Positions 1 through 7,931 are shown, counted from the stretch's first letter. The stretch is DNA of 64,000 bases from Intestinibacter bartlettii (GCF_000154445.1 NZ_DS499564.1); one strand, 5' to 3'. Made by a program: numbers and translations. The notes: generated by a model not told the origin, from the sequence alone.

Positions 1-161
1 TCTATTAAATTTATTCCCACAGATTCCATGCAGCAGTTTCCGCATCCTGCACAATCTCCTTTTGGAAGTGTAGAGTATATATCATTTAATTTTTCAAAAT
101 AACCATTTTTCTCGCAAAACTCAATACTTTCTAGTATTTGTTCCTTTTTTATACTAGCCAT
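1..161 (-). CDS. YkgJ-type cysteine-cluster protein, N-terminal part
   Basis: This minus-strand reading frame starts at an ATG at 159-161 and runs off the left edge, so only about 53 residues are visible. The start is preceded by a GAGGAG ribosome binding site (170-175). The visible protein begins MASIKKEQILESIEF and contains CAGCGNCC near residues 38-45, a Cys-x2-Cys-x2-Cys-Cys pattern typical of the YkgJ/UPF0153 family, thought to bind zinc or an iron-sulfur cluster. The biochemical role of the family is poorly known. The C-terminal part that would confirm the family lies outside the window. Confidence 0.65.
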   Translation of the reverse strand, partial: MASIKKEQILESIEFCEKNGYFEKLNDIYSTLPKGDCAGCGNCCMESVGINLI

Positions 162-205
162 AATTTTCTCCTCTTGTTATAATTATTTAGTTAATACAAA
201 AACTT

Positions 206-214
206 ATTATAACA
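206..214 (-). promoter_or_regulatory. Extended -10 promoter of the YkgJ-like gene
   Basis: Read on the minus strand the bases are TGTTATAAT, a perfect extended -10 (TGn plus TATAAT), about 45 bp before the start codon at 161. No convincing -35 is seen, which is normal for extended -10 promoters. Confidence 0.5.
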
Positions 215-249
215 TATTTTTGAATATAAATTAGGAGGTCTATATATAA

Positions 250-501
250 ATGAACAGATATACTAAAATTATAAATATGATGGAAAGTTATTTCACTAAG
301 GATTTCGAAAAAACTAAAAAAGGATTTACTAAAGTAAGAGAAGTAAAAGAAGAGACTGTAAGAAAAGCATTCTTAAAAGGAAACTGCGAAGTTTTAGTAA
401 TACTTGAAGATTCTGATAGAGAAATATTAATAGATGATTTTTCTTCTGATGAAGATATCAAAAAATACTTAGGAGCATCTTTTATAAACCCAAGAAGATA
501 A
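250..501 (+). CDS. Small hypothetical protein (83 aa)
   Basis: The product is not recognised. It is a soluble, charged 83-residue protein (MNRYTKIINMMESYFTKDFE start) without a signal peptide or membrane segment. Its first half is Lys-rich and its C-terminal half is acidic (EDSDREILIDDFSSDEDIKK). An AGGAGG ribosome binding site at 233-238 lies 11 bases before the ATG, a little far but clear. The gene is followed by its own strong terminator and is divergent from the YkgJ-like gene, so it is probably a single-gene transcript. Coding is supported by the RBS, the full ORF and the terminator. Function unknown. Confidence 0.6.
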   Translation: MNRYTKIINMMESYFTKDFEKTKKGFTKVREVKEETVRKAFLKGNCEVLVILEDSDREILIDDFSSDEDIKKYLGASFINPRR

Positions 502-534
502 TTTCTTATTACAAATAATTCATTTTATAATACA

Positions 535-580
535 AAAACTGAGGCAATAGTATTAAATTAATGTCTCAGTTTTATTTTTT
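535..580 (+). terminator. Rho-independent terminator after the 83-aa gene
   Basis: A 12-bp stem (535-546 with 562-573, core ACTGAG/CTCAGT, one G-T pair) is followed by a T-run at 571-580. It lies 33 bases after the stop at 501. Confidence 0.8.
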
Positions 581-608
581 GAGTATCTTTTTTAATTAAT
601 TATAAAAT

Positions 609-645
609 TAAAAAAGGATACATAATCTTTATTACGTATCCTTCC
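609..645 (-). terminator. Terminator of the secreted CHAP-like gene
   Basis: A stem of 13 positions with one mismatch (614-626 with 631-643, GGATAC/GTATCC core, loop of 4) lies 15 bases past the stop of the minus-strand gene. Read on the minus strand it is followed by a T-rich run (TTTTTTAATTTT). Confidence 0.8.
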
Positions 646-659
646 TATTCCGTTCTAAA

Positions 660-1316
660 TTATTTTTTAAAATGTACTGCCCCGTTTATTCCACCGTAAT
701 TACTTGAGAAGTAGCTAGTAAATTCGTTTACTGATTTTATAATTACACTACCTTCTGGTTTTCCATTATATCTATAGTTATCTGAATAATATACTTTTCC
801 ATTTTTTATTGCATGTATAAATAAAACATGTCCTACTGAACTTGATGATCTATAGCTTTTTGGAAAACTTACAACTACATTGTATACATCTTTTCCACCG
901 TTTGCATTTACTAATTTTTTAAGACAAGTTTTCCCTGAGTATTTCTTTTGAGTATATCCTGTGCTTGTTTTTGCACCTGATCTTAAATTGTAGTACCATC
1001 CACTACCATTCCAATATGTATCTGGTACTTGATATATTTTTAATGCTCTAAGTTGAGAATAAACATATAAAGAACATTGATGTGCGAAATTACTTCTTCC
1101 TGATATTGATTTTGCTTTTCTATATGTAGAATTTATTTGACTTTTTATTTTGCTAACACTTTTAGCCTTTGAAACACTAGTAGCTTTTGTACTATATGTA
1201 GTTTTTGCCGTGCTTGATTTAGTATATGCATCTGCTACTGTTGGTACCGCTACTTGTCCTACTATTGTACAAGATATTACCAACGCCGAAATTATTTTTT
1301 TTATTTTATTGTTCAC
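660..1316 (-). CDS. Secreted CHAP/NlpC-like cysteine-peptidase-fold protein
   Basis: The 218-residue protein has a clear signal peptide: a Lys-rich start, a hydrophobic stretch at about 9-25 and an Ala-x-Ala-type end (VADAY, near residue 30). A Ser/Lys/Thr-rich low-complexity linker follows to about residue 68. The C-terminal domain has a Cys in an FAHQCSLYVYSQL helix and a His in SVGHVLFIHAI, then a Tyr/Asn strand. This Cys-helix then GHV...H arrangement is typical of CHAP or NlpC/P60 cell-wall amidases and endopeptidases. The exact family is inferred. The start is GTG, chosen because it lies just after a strong AAGGAGG site at 1328-1334. It has its own sigma-A promoter and terminator, so it is a single-gene unit. 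Likely role: peptidoglycan remodelling outside the cell. Confidence 0.7.
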   Translation of the reverse strand: MNNKIKKIISALVISCTIVGQVAVPTVADAYTKSSTAKTTYSTKATSVSKAKSVSKIKSQINSTYRKAKSISGRSNFAHQCSLYVYSQLRALKIYQVPDTYWNGSGWYYNLRSGAKTSTGYTQKKYSGKTCLKKLVNANGGKDVYNVVVSFPKSYRSSSSVGHVLFIHAIKNGKVYYSDNYRYNGKPEGSVIIKSVNEFTSYFSSNYGGINGAVHFKK

Positions 1317-1382
1317 TTTTCCTATTCCTCCTTATAAAATCTTTTCTATTTTGTAATCAATTTCCGTCTTATTTACAATTTT

Positions 1383-1398
1383 GTAACTTTTTTGTTAC
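1383..1398. promoter_or_regulatory. Possible operator dyad GTAAC-N6-GTTAC
   Basis: A perfect 5-bp inverted repeat separated by 6 bases lies a few bases downstream of the -10 box of the secreted-protein promoter, where a repressor would block transcription. No cognate regulator is encoded next to it. Confidence 0.3.
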
Positions 1399-1402
1399 TT
1401 TT

Positions 1403-1431
1403 ATAATACACTAATTAACAATTTATGTCAA
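1403..1431 (-). promoter_or_regulatory. Sigma-A promoter of the secreted CHAP-like gene
   Basis: On the minus strand there is a perfect -35 TTGACA (1426-1431), a 17-bp spacer and a -10 TATTAT (1403-1408). This is among the best promoters in the window. Its leader is about 80 bases. Confidence 0.8.
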
Positions 1432-1478
1432 GTTTGTAAGTTTTATCTTTTCTGTAAAAAAATTTTTCTTTTTATGTA

Positions 1479-1587
1479 TATAATTTATAAATTTGAACAA
1501 TAATACTAGTGTAATTTAAATATTTAACTCAATCTCCCCCAATTTAATAGAGCTTTCATTCCCCTAAATGAAAGCTCTTGTTTTTTT
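1479..1587 (+). ncRNA. Candidate small RNA ending at an orphan terminator
   Basis: A strong plus-strand terminator (12-bp stem 1549-1560 with 1567-1578, then TTGTTTTTTT) has no plus-strand gene upstream: the nearest one to the left is on the other strand. A TATAAT box at 1479-1484 lies about 70 bases before the stem, with only a weak -35. Together they could make a transcript of roughly 90-100 nt with no obvious coding frame. The terminator is directly seen; the RNA is inferred. Confidence 0.35.
1549..1587 (+). terminator. Orphan Rho-independent terminator
   Basis: Perfect 12-bp stem AGAGCTTTCATT/AATGAAAGCTCT with loop CCCCTA and a T-run. It points rightwards, toward the 113-aa gene, which starts 90 bases later. 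Confidence 0.75.
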
Positions 1588-1605
1588 ATTAATAAGTATA
1601 TAAAA

Positions 1606-1650
1606 TAAATCTAAATTAATATAATTGATTTTATTATTAATCTAGATTTA
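1606..1650. repeat. 16-bp inverted repeat upstream of the 113-aa gene
   Basis: The arms 1606-1621 and 1635-1650 pair at 15 of 16 positions around a 13-base loop. The element ends 16 bases before the ribosome binding site of the gene at 1677. It has no T-run, so it is more likely an operator or a leader hairpin than a terminator. Confidence 0.5.
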
Positions 1651-1676
1651 ACGAACAAATTAATTTGGAGGACATT

Positions 1677-2018
1677 ATGATTCAAATAGGAAAAATAAAC
1701 TTTGATTGTGATTTTGAATATAGAATAATTCGAGAAGAAGATGATGATTTAGATATATATGTGGATGTTAATTATAGATGTTTAGATATTGAACTTGGAG
1801 AAAATAATTTCTTTAATTCAAGAATTCAATTTCCATTTGTAAGATCTGTATTACTTAGAATAAATAAAAATTTAGATACTATTACAGTTCATTTAATGAG
1901 AGATATAGATTTATTTTCAGCCTTTGCAAATTTCGAACTAGACTTATCTAATCAAATACTTTGCATAAAAAATCAATATGAAAAAGTAATAATATCTAAA
2001 ACTTTATTAGATAAATAA
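1677..2018 (+). CDS. Hypothetical protein (113 aa)
   Basis: The product is not recognised. The start is the ATG at 1677, placed 5 bases after a GGAGG site (1667-1671); an upstream in-frame TTG overlaps that site and is not used. The protein starts MIQIGKINFDCDFEY, is acidic, shows alternating hydrophobic residues suggesting beta strands and has no signal peptide or membrane segment. A GC-rich hairpin follows the stop. The 16-bp inverted repeat just upstream may regulate it. Function unknown. Confidence 0.6.
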   Translation: MIQIGKINFDCDFEYRIIREEDDDLDIYVDVNYRCLDIELGENNFFNSRIQFPFVRSVLLRINKNLDTITVHLMRDIDLFSAFANFELDLSNQILCIKNQYEKVIISKTLLDK

Positions 2019-2332
2019 CTTACAAGAAATAAATAGGGGCCTTAATAGGCCCCTTCTAATATAGATTTTTTATAATATAGCAGTTTTACATAATTTGACC
2101 TTATATTTACTATATTATCTATATTAATATCTTCATTTATTGTATAATAAATATGTATTTGTAACAAATATCATACTTAATTTATACATTATTTTTTTTA
2201 TATGAACAAATATAGGTATCTATTTGTTATAATAAATTTATTGATTAATATATTTTTAAGGTTTGTCAAATCCTTAGTAAAAATAAGAATATATTCGAAC
2301 TATTTTATAAATAGTTGAAAGGAGTTATTTAT
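2019..2332 (+). promoter_or_regulatory. Leader and promoter region of the pyrophosphatase gene
   Basis: This 314-bp stretch begins with the terminator hairpin above. It then holds the motif TGTAACAAATATCAT (2160-2174, also found at 18599) and an extended -10 box TGTTATAAT at 2225-2233, about 100 bases before the start codon. No good -35 is visible. No riboswitch or small gene is recognised here. Confidence 0.4.
2034..2062 (+). terminator. Hairpin terminator after the 113-aa gene
   Basis: A GC-rich perfect 8-bp stem AGGGGCCT/AGGCCCCT (2035-2042 with 2047-2054) with a 4-base loop lies 16 bases after the stop. The T-run is weak (TTCTAAT), so termination may be partial. Confidence 0.6.
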
Positions 2333-3928
2333 ATGAGTTTATTAGTTTTTGGACACAAAAATCCAGACACAGATAGTATATGCTCTGCTATTTCATTAGC
2401 ACATTTAAAAAACGAATTAGGAGTTGAAGCTACTCCTTATGCTTTAGGGGAAGTTAGAAAAGAAGCTCAATATGCTTTAGATTACTTCGGTGTTAAAGCC
2501 CCTAAAGTTCTTGAAGATGTAAAAATCCAAGTTAAAGATTTAAGCTACGATAAAGTAAAATCTTTAAAACCTAGCGATTCAGTTTTAAACGCTTACAACA
2601 CAATGATAGAAAAAGGAACTAAAACTTTACCAGTAGTTTCTGTTGACGGAAAATTCGAAGGTATCATAACTATGGTAGAAATAGCTAAAAGTTTAATGTA
2701 CCAACATTTCAGAAAAGTTAACATACCTCTAGAAAATGTATGCTACAACTTAAAAGGTGAAGTATTAGTACAATGTAACGATGTTTTCGATGGTAGAGTA
2801 ACTACTTTATCTTATGGAATGGAAGAAATAATGAACCTTTTAAGCGAAGGTGATATAGCTATAGTTGGTAACAGATATGACATAATAGAATACGCTATAG
2901 ACACTAAAGTTTCATTATTAATATTAACAGGTAAAGCAACACTTAATGAAGAATTAACTGCATTAGCAAAAGCTAATGGTGTTACTGTTATATCTGTTGA
3001 TGTTGATACATATACTGCATCAAACTTAATAAATCAATGTGCAGAAATCGAAGATATAATAACTAGAGAAAACTTAGTTTTATTCAACGAAAATGACTAT
3101 GTTGATGATGTAAAAGAAACTATGTTAAGTACAAACTTCAGAGCTTATCCAGTTGTTGATGATAACAGTAAATTCTTAGGATTAGTTTCTAGAAGACATT
3201 TATTAAACCCAACTAAAAAGAACGTAGTATTAGTTGACCATAATGAATTTGCTCAAAGTGCCGATGGTATAGAACAAGCTAATATAGTTGAAATAGTTGA
3301 CCACCACAAAATAGGAGGTATATCTACTGACTTACCAATATCAGTTAGAGTTTCTCCAGTTGGATGCTGTTCTACTATAATATACAACTTATACAAAGAA
3401 AATAATGTAGAAGTTCCTAAACATATAGCTGGTTTATTATTATCTGCAATATTATCAGATACATTAATATTCAAATCACCAACTACTACTGAATTAGACA
3501 AAAAAGCAGTTTTAGAATTAGCTAAAATAGCTGGTGTTGACTATGAAGCTTACGGAATGGATATGTTCAAAGCTGGTACTTCTTTAGATGAATTCTCTAT
3601 AGAAGAAATAGTAAACATGGACTTCAAAGAATTCAACATGAGCGGAAACAGAGTTGGTATAGGACAAGTTATGACTTTAGATATAGATTCTATATTAAAT
3701 AAAAAAGACGAATACTTATCTTATATAAACGGAACTGATTATGATATGTTAGTATTAGCTATAACTGACATAATAAAAGAAGGTTCTTACCTACTATACA
3801 AAGCTAATGATTCAGTAATATCTGAAGCATTCAACGTAGATGCAAATCAAGGTGTATTTGCTGAAGGTGTAGTTTCTAGAAAGAAACAATTAGTACCTAA
3901 CTTAACTAGCGCAGTTAAAAATATGTAA
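2333..3928 (+). CDS. ppaC: Mn-dependent inorganic pyrophosphatase with CBS and DRTGG domains
   Basis: Family II (DHH) cytosolic pyrophosphatase: hydrolyses PPi to two phosphates. The start is the ATG at 2333, 7-8 bases after GAAAGGAG, giving 531 residues; an in-frame TTG at 2315 overlaps that site. The N-terminal metal motif is GHKNPDTDS (7-15) and the DHH motif is in EIVDHHKIGG. The C-terminal part is the DHHA2 substrate domain. The length, about 220 residues over the simple enzyme, comes from an insert with two CBS domains (about 65-120 and 245-300) flanking a DRTGG domain. In the studied clostridial and Desulfitobacterium enzymes this insert binds adenine nucleotides and diadenosine polyphosphates and sets activity. 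A strong terminator follows directly, so it is monocistronic. Confidence 0.93.
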   Translation: MSLLVFGHKNPDTDSICSAISLAHLKNELGVEATPYALGEVRKEAQYALDYFGVKAPKVLEDVKIQVKDLSYDKVKSLKPSDSVLNAYNTMIEKGTKTLPVVSVDGKFEGIITMVEIAKSLMYQHFRKVNIPLENVCYNLKGEVLVQCNDVFDGRVTTLSYGMEEIMNLLSEGDIAIVGNRYDIIEYAIDTKVSLLILTGKATLNEELTALAKANGVTVISVDVDTYTASNLINQCAEIEDIITRENLVLFNENDYVDDVKETMLSTNFRAYPVVDDNSKFLGLVSRRHLLNPTKKNVVLVDHNEFAQSADGIEQANIVEIVDHHKIGGISTDLPISVRVSPVGCCSTIIYNLYKENNVEVPKHIAGLLLSAILSDTLIFKSPTTTELDKKAVLELAKIAGVDYEAYGMDMFKAGTSLDEFSIEEIVNMDFKEFNMSGNRVGIGQVMTLDIDSILNKKDEYLSYINGTDYDMLVLAITDIIKEGSYLLYKANDSVISEAFNVDANQGVFAEGVVSRKKQLVPNLTSAVKNM

Positions 3929-3943
3929 TTATACATTTAAAAT

Positions 3944-3980
3944 AAAAAACATCCTCTACAACAGGGGATGTTTTTTTATT
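3944..3980 (+). terminator. Terminator of ppaC
   Basis: Stem AACATCCTCT/AGGGGATGTT (3948-3957 with 3963-3972, one wobble pair), flanked by A- and T-runs, 16 bases after the ppaC stop. Confidence 0.85.
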
Positions 3981-3992
3981 TTTGCAAAAGCA

Positions 3993-4030
3993 AGAAAAGC
4001 TATTACGAATATATTCGCAATAGCTTTTCT
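3993..4030. repeat. Long 18-bp hairpin in a convergent intergenic region
   Basis: AGAAAAGCTATT arms extend to 18 positions with one mismatch (3993-4010 with 4013-4030), almost without a loop. It lies between ppaC and the convergent ppiB. It lacks a clean T-run on the plus side; on the minus side T-rich sequence follows further on, so it may be the distant terminator of ppiB. Confidence 0.5.
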
Positions 4031-4172
4031 AAAATATTTACAGTTTATATTTTGCCTTATCACTCAGGTGTGTGTGTTTTTGTGTTTTTTGTGTTTTTAA
4101 GACTCTTTAAAATATTTTAAATGAAGATTGAAAAAATGTAAATAGTATTTTATTGTCAAAAATTAATTATGA

Positions 4173-4697
4173 CTACATTTTTTCAACTTCTGGATATTCA
4201 ACTCCGAAAGTTTCTACTGTCATAGATTTTATTCTTTGATCTTCAAGTGGTTTATCCATTCTGTTTACTCTAACAGATGCTATTTTATCAACTACATCTA
4301 ATCCTTCTATTACTCTACCGAATGCAGCGTATTCTCCATCTAAGTGTGGAGCTCTTGCATGCATTATAAAGAATTGAGAACCTGCACTATTTGGTTGCAT
4401 AGTTCTAGCCATTGATAAAACACCTTTTTCATGTTTTAAGTTGTTTGTGAATCCATTGCTTGAGAATTCTCCTGCTATAGAGTATCCTGGTCCACCCATT
4501 CCGTTTCCATTAGGGCATCCACCTTGTATCATAAATCCTTTTATAACTCTGTGGAATATGATTCCATCATAGTATCCGTCTTTTACTAAGCTTATAAAGT
4601 TGTTTACTGTATTTGGAGCTATATGTGGGTATAATTCTGCTACCATTTTATCTCCATTTTCCATTTCTATAGTAACTATAGGGTTTTTATTTTCCAT
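4173..4697 (-). CDS. ppiB: Cyclophilin-type peptidyl-prolyl cis-trans isomerase
   Basis: Cytosolic PpiB-like foldase of 174 residues that isomerises Xaa-Pro bonds. Family signatures are FHRVIKGFMIQGG with the catalytic Arg, then GYSIAGEF, MARTMQPNSAGSQFFI and LDGEYAAFGRVIEG, all in the normal order. There is no signal peptide, so it acts inside the cell. The ATG is preceded by GAAAGGAAG. It is a single gene between the ppaC terminator region and the lipase gene. Confidence 0.93.
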   Translation of the reverse strand: MENKNPIVTIEMENGDKMVAELYPHIAPNTVNNFISLVKDGYYDGIIFHRVIKGFMIQGGCPNGNGMGGPGYSIAGEFSSNGFTNNLKHEKGVLSMARTMQPNSAGSQFFIMHARAPHLDGEYAAFGRVIEGLDVVDKIASVRVNRMDKPLEDQRIKSMTVETFGVEYPEVEKM

Positions 4698-4845
4698 GTT
4701 GATTTCTTCCTTTCATTTGTTCATTTTCATATTTTATTATATACCATTTTATTGAAAAATAAATCTTAAATTTGTCTATTTTATATATACAATATAGGTT
4801 TTCTCTTTTAATTTTATATGAATAAGCATTATTTATTAAGAAAAA

Positions 4846-5610
4846 TTATTTTTTTAGCAAATCTAAATCAAATTTTAAACCAATATCATATCCTTCTTTA
4901 TACATTTTTGAACAGAATTCCGATGAGAAATTTAGCATTTCTTTATTATCTACAGATGTTTTAGGAGATATGATTACAATCTTATCGTTATCAATTTTTT
5001 CCTTAACTCTTTGCGGCAATTCAAAATTATGTCTTGTTGATATTATTAGTATTTTATCCACATTATTCTCAATCAATGGATCTATATATGTATTTCGTGC
5101 CATACCTCCATCTAAATTACATCCATCAAACTTCCCTTCTTTTATATATTCTTTTACTTCTTTAATCGAAAATAACTCTCCCCATTGATGATAAGGCAAT
5201 GCACAACTATATTTTATATAATCAACTCTGTTTTTATGATTAAATTTTGATATATCTACGATTATCTCTTTGCCAATTTTATCTCTTACTTGAAGGTAAT
5301 TAATATAAAAACTCGAATTTTCTGGAATTCTATATTTTTTTAATTCATATAGTGGTTTAAAATCTTCACTATTATCTATAATATTATCAACAGATTTAAA
5401 ACGTTTTCCACACAGATTTTTCTCACTTATCCACATCTTTTTCATTTTATCCACATTTTCTGTGTATAAGTAGTAACCATTCATCGCCCCAATTGATGTA
5501 CATGCATATGAATCATATTTTTTAATTCCTCTGTTATATAAAGCTTCTAATACACCTGCTTGAAACGCTCCTTTCGCTCCTCCACCAGGAAGGCATACAC
5601 CTAAACTCAT
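4846..5610 (-). CDS. Patatin-like phospholipase
   Basis: A 254-residue protein of the bacterial patatin family (acyl hydrolases with a Ser-Asp dyad). The oxyanion motif GGGAKG is at 9-14, the nucleophile Ser39 sits in CTSIG, and the catalytic Asp167 in DGG (LDGGMARNTY). The usual GxSxG motif is changed: its first Gly is Cys37. This position tolerates change in some family members, so activity is likely but unproven. There is no signal peptide. The ATG at 5610 follows an AAAAGGGGGA site. It lies downstream of pcrA on the same strand but a hairpin at 5647-5684 separates them. Confidence 0.8.
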   Translation of the reverse strand: MSLGVCLPGGGAKGAFQAGVLEALYNRGIKKYDSYACTSIGAMNGYYLYTENVDKMKKMWISEKNLCGKRFKSVDNIIDNSEDFKPLYELKKYRIPENSSFYINYLQVRDKIGKEIIVDISKFNHKNRVDYIKYSCALPYHQWGELFSIKEVKEYIKEGKFDGCNLDGGMARNTYIDPLIENNVDKILIISTRHNFELPQRVKEKIDNDKIVIISPKTSVDNKEMLNFSSEFCSKMYKEGYDIGLKFDLDLLKK

Positions 5611-5639
5611 ATTTATCCCCCTTTTTTACATGTTTTATA

Positions 5640-5684
5640 TTATAAATTTAAAGGATGATATATCTATCTACATCATCCTTTAAA
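5640..5684 (-). terminator. Terminator-like hairpin between pcrA and the lipase gene
   Basis: A perfect 13-bp stem (5647-5659 with 5672-5684, AAAGGATGAT core) with a 12-base loop lies 7 bases past the pcrA stop. The run after it on the minus strand is AT-mixed rather than pure T, so some read-through is possible. Confidence 0.6.
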
Positions 5685-5690
5685 CATTTA

Positions 5691-7931
5691 TTATTTAATT
5701 ACGTCAATTGTTGTATATTCTTTGTTGATTGTTTTAATACCTTGGTTGTCAAATGCTATTGTAATATCTGGTCCCTTTACAGCAACTACTGTTCCTGTTC
5801 CGAATTTAGGATGATGTATTTTACTTCCTAATTTTATATTATCAAGGTCTGCTATATCTGTTTTTTGTTTTATTGTAGCATTTGCCTTTTTAGCCATTTC
5901 AGCTTTGTTAACTGTATTCATATATTTTTTAGTATATTTATCTAGCATATTATAACTTGCTTTTGAATAAGAGATTTCTTTTTGAACCTTATTAAGTCTT
6001 TCTACACAATCATCTGGCAACTCTTCAATAAATCTAGATGCTACTGAATGATTAGTTCTTCCATATAGAGTTCTCTTTCCTGTCATAGTCATAAATAATT
6101 CTTCTTTTGCTCTTGTGATTCCAACGTAGCAAAGCCTTCTTTCCTCTTCAATTTGAGTATCTTGCATAGATGCGATTGCTCTTGCTATCGGGAATAATTT
6201 TTCTTCCATACCTGTTAAGAATACAACCGGGAATTCAAGCCCTTTCGCTGAATGTATAGTCATTAAAGAAACTCTATCTGCATGTTCTTCCTCTTCGTTT
6301 GGTTCTGATGTAAGTGCTACATTTGTTAAGAAAGCTTCTAAACTAGTATCTTCATTTTTACTTTCAAATTCCATTGCTACAGATATAAATTCTTTTAAGT
6401 TTTCTATTCTATCTTGAGATTCTTCGCTCTTATCTTTTTCTAATTCATCTAAATATCCTGTAATATCCATAACTTTTTCTATCATTTTACTTGCAGGATA
6501 TATTTGTTTTAAACTTCTGAATGTAGACATTATATCTACAAATCCATTTATACTCGCTTTTGCCTTTCTAGATATATCTGAATTTCCATCTATATCGATT
6601 AAAACAGAATATAAACTTTCTTCTTTTAAGCTTGCTCTATCTTCTATTTTTTCTATTGTTCTAAGACCGATACCTCTTCTAGGAACATTTATAATTCTCT
6701 TTAACGATATATCATCTTGTGGGTTTTGGATTACTCTTAAATAAGCAACCATATCCTTTATTTCTTTTCTTTCATAGAATTTAGTTCCACCATAAATATT
6801 ATATGGTATTTGTGCTCTATTTAAAGCATCTTCAACTGGTCTAGCCTGTGCATTAGCTCTATATAAAACTGCGAAATCTTTATAACTTCTTTCCCCTGTT
6901 CTAACCATGGTAGAAATAGTATTTGCTACGAACTCCGCCTCATCAACTTCAGTTTCAGCAAGTTGAATTTTTATTAATTCTCCCTCTTTCTTTTCACTCC
7001 AAAGTTTCTTTCTTTTTCTTTCTATATTGTTTTTAATTAGATAGTTGGCAGCATCAAGTATAATTTGAGTTGATCTATAGTTTTGTTCTAGTTTTATTAC
7101 ATGAACATCATCATAATCTCTTTCAAACTCAAGTATATTTCTTATATCTGCGCCTCTCCATCCGTAAATACTTTGGTCGTCATCTCCAACTACACATATA
7201 TTTTGATGTCCTTGTGCAAGCAATCTAACAAGCTCATATTGCGCTCTACTCGTATCTTGATACTCATCCACCATTATGTATCTAAATCTATTTCTATAGA
7301 AATCTAAAACATCTTCATGCTCTCTAAATAGCTCTACTGTTTTTGATATTAAATCATCAAAGTCAAGTGCACTATTTCTTTTTAAACGATCTTGATATAA
7401 TGCGTATACATCAGCAATTTTTGATTTTGAAAAATCATTTTTATATTTTTCTCTAAACTGCTTTGGATTTATAAGTTTATCTTTCGCATTTGAAATAACA
7501 CTTATTATGTATTTAGGGTCCATAGCTTTTTCACTGTAATTTAACTCTCTTAAACAGTCTTTTACAAGTGTAACTTGGTCCGAACTATCGTATATTACGA
7601 AACTTCTATTATATCCTATTTTATTTATAGATTTTCTAAGTATTCTAACACAGCAAGAGTGGAAAGTTGTAATCCACATAGCACTAGTATCCTCGTCGTT
7701 TAGTGTTTCGTCTACCCTCTCCCTCATCTCATTAGCCGCTTTATTTGTAAAAGTTATAGCTAAAATATTTTCAGCTTTTACTTTCTTTTCTTTCATTAAA
7801 TATCCTATTCTAGTAGTTAAAACCCTAGTTTTTCCCGAACCTGCCCCAGCAAGAATTAGTATAGGTCCCTCAGTTTGTTCAACCGCTTCCCTTTGAGCCG
7901 GGTTCAACATTTCAATTGTTTCTAAAATCAT
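5691..7931 (-). CDS. pcrA: ATP-dependent DNA helicase PcrA/UvrD
   Basis: SF1A 3'-5' helicase of 746 residues, the normal PcrA length, used in nucleotide excision repair, replication-fork rescue and plasmid rolling-circle replication. Motifs in order: Q motif LNPAQREAV, Walker A AGAGSGKT (Lys34), motif II DEYQD, DDDQSIYGWRGAD, NYRST (motif IV region), TIHSAKGLEFP (V) and VGITRAKEEL (VI). The C-terminal tail KLGSKIHHPKFGTGTV is the Tudor-like RNA polymerase-binding domain. The start follows a CGGAGGG site. It is a single gene here, not with ligA as in many Firmicutes. Confidence 0.95.
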   Translation of the reverse strand: MILETIEMLNPAQREAVEQTEGPILILAGAGSGKTRVLTTRIGYLMKEKKVKAENILAITFTNKAANEMRERVDETLNDEDTSAMWITTFHSCCVRILRKSINKIGYNRSFVIYDSSDQVTLVKDCLRELNYSEKAMDPKYIISVISNAKDKLINPKQFREKYKNDFSKSKIADVYALYQDRLKRNSALDFDDLISKTVELFREHEDVLDFYRNRFRYIMVDEYQDTSRAQYELVRLLAQGHQNICVVGDDDQSIYGWRGADIRNILEFERDYDDVHVIKLEQNYRSTQIILDAANYLIKNNIERKRKKLWSEKKEGELIKIQLAETEVDEAEFVANTISTMVRTGERSYKDFAVLYRANAQARPVEDALNRAQIPYNIYGGTKFYERKEIKDMVAYLRVIQNPQDDISLKRIINVPRRGIGLRTIEKIEDRASLKEESLYSVLIDIDGNSDISRKAKASINGFVDIMSTFRSLKQIYPASKMIEKVMDITGYLDELEKDKSEESQDRIENLKEFISVAMEFESKNEDTSLEAFLTNVALTSEPNEEEEHADRVSLMTIHSAKGLEFPVVFLTGMEEKLFPIARAIASMQDTQIEEERRLCYVGITRAKEELFMTMTGKRTLYGRTNHSVASRFIEELPDDCVERLNKVQKEISYSKASYNMLDKYTKKYMNTVNKAEMAKKANATIKQKTDIADLDNIKLGSKIHHPKFGTGTVVAVKGPDITIAFDNQGIKTINKEYTTIDVIK

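Noticed and set aside
1150..1414. Plus-strand frames of 62-68 residues opposite the secreted-protein gene
   Set aside because: Antisense shadows of the signal peptide and Ser/Thr-rich linker; hydrophobic only because of that, with no ribosome binding site.
4069..4100. GTGTTTTT units as a CRISPR array
   Set aside because: Units are 8 bases with no spacers and no cas genes nearby; a simple tandem repeat.
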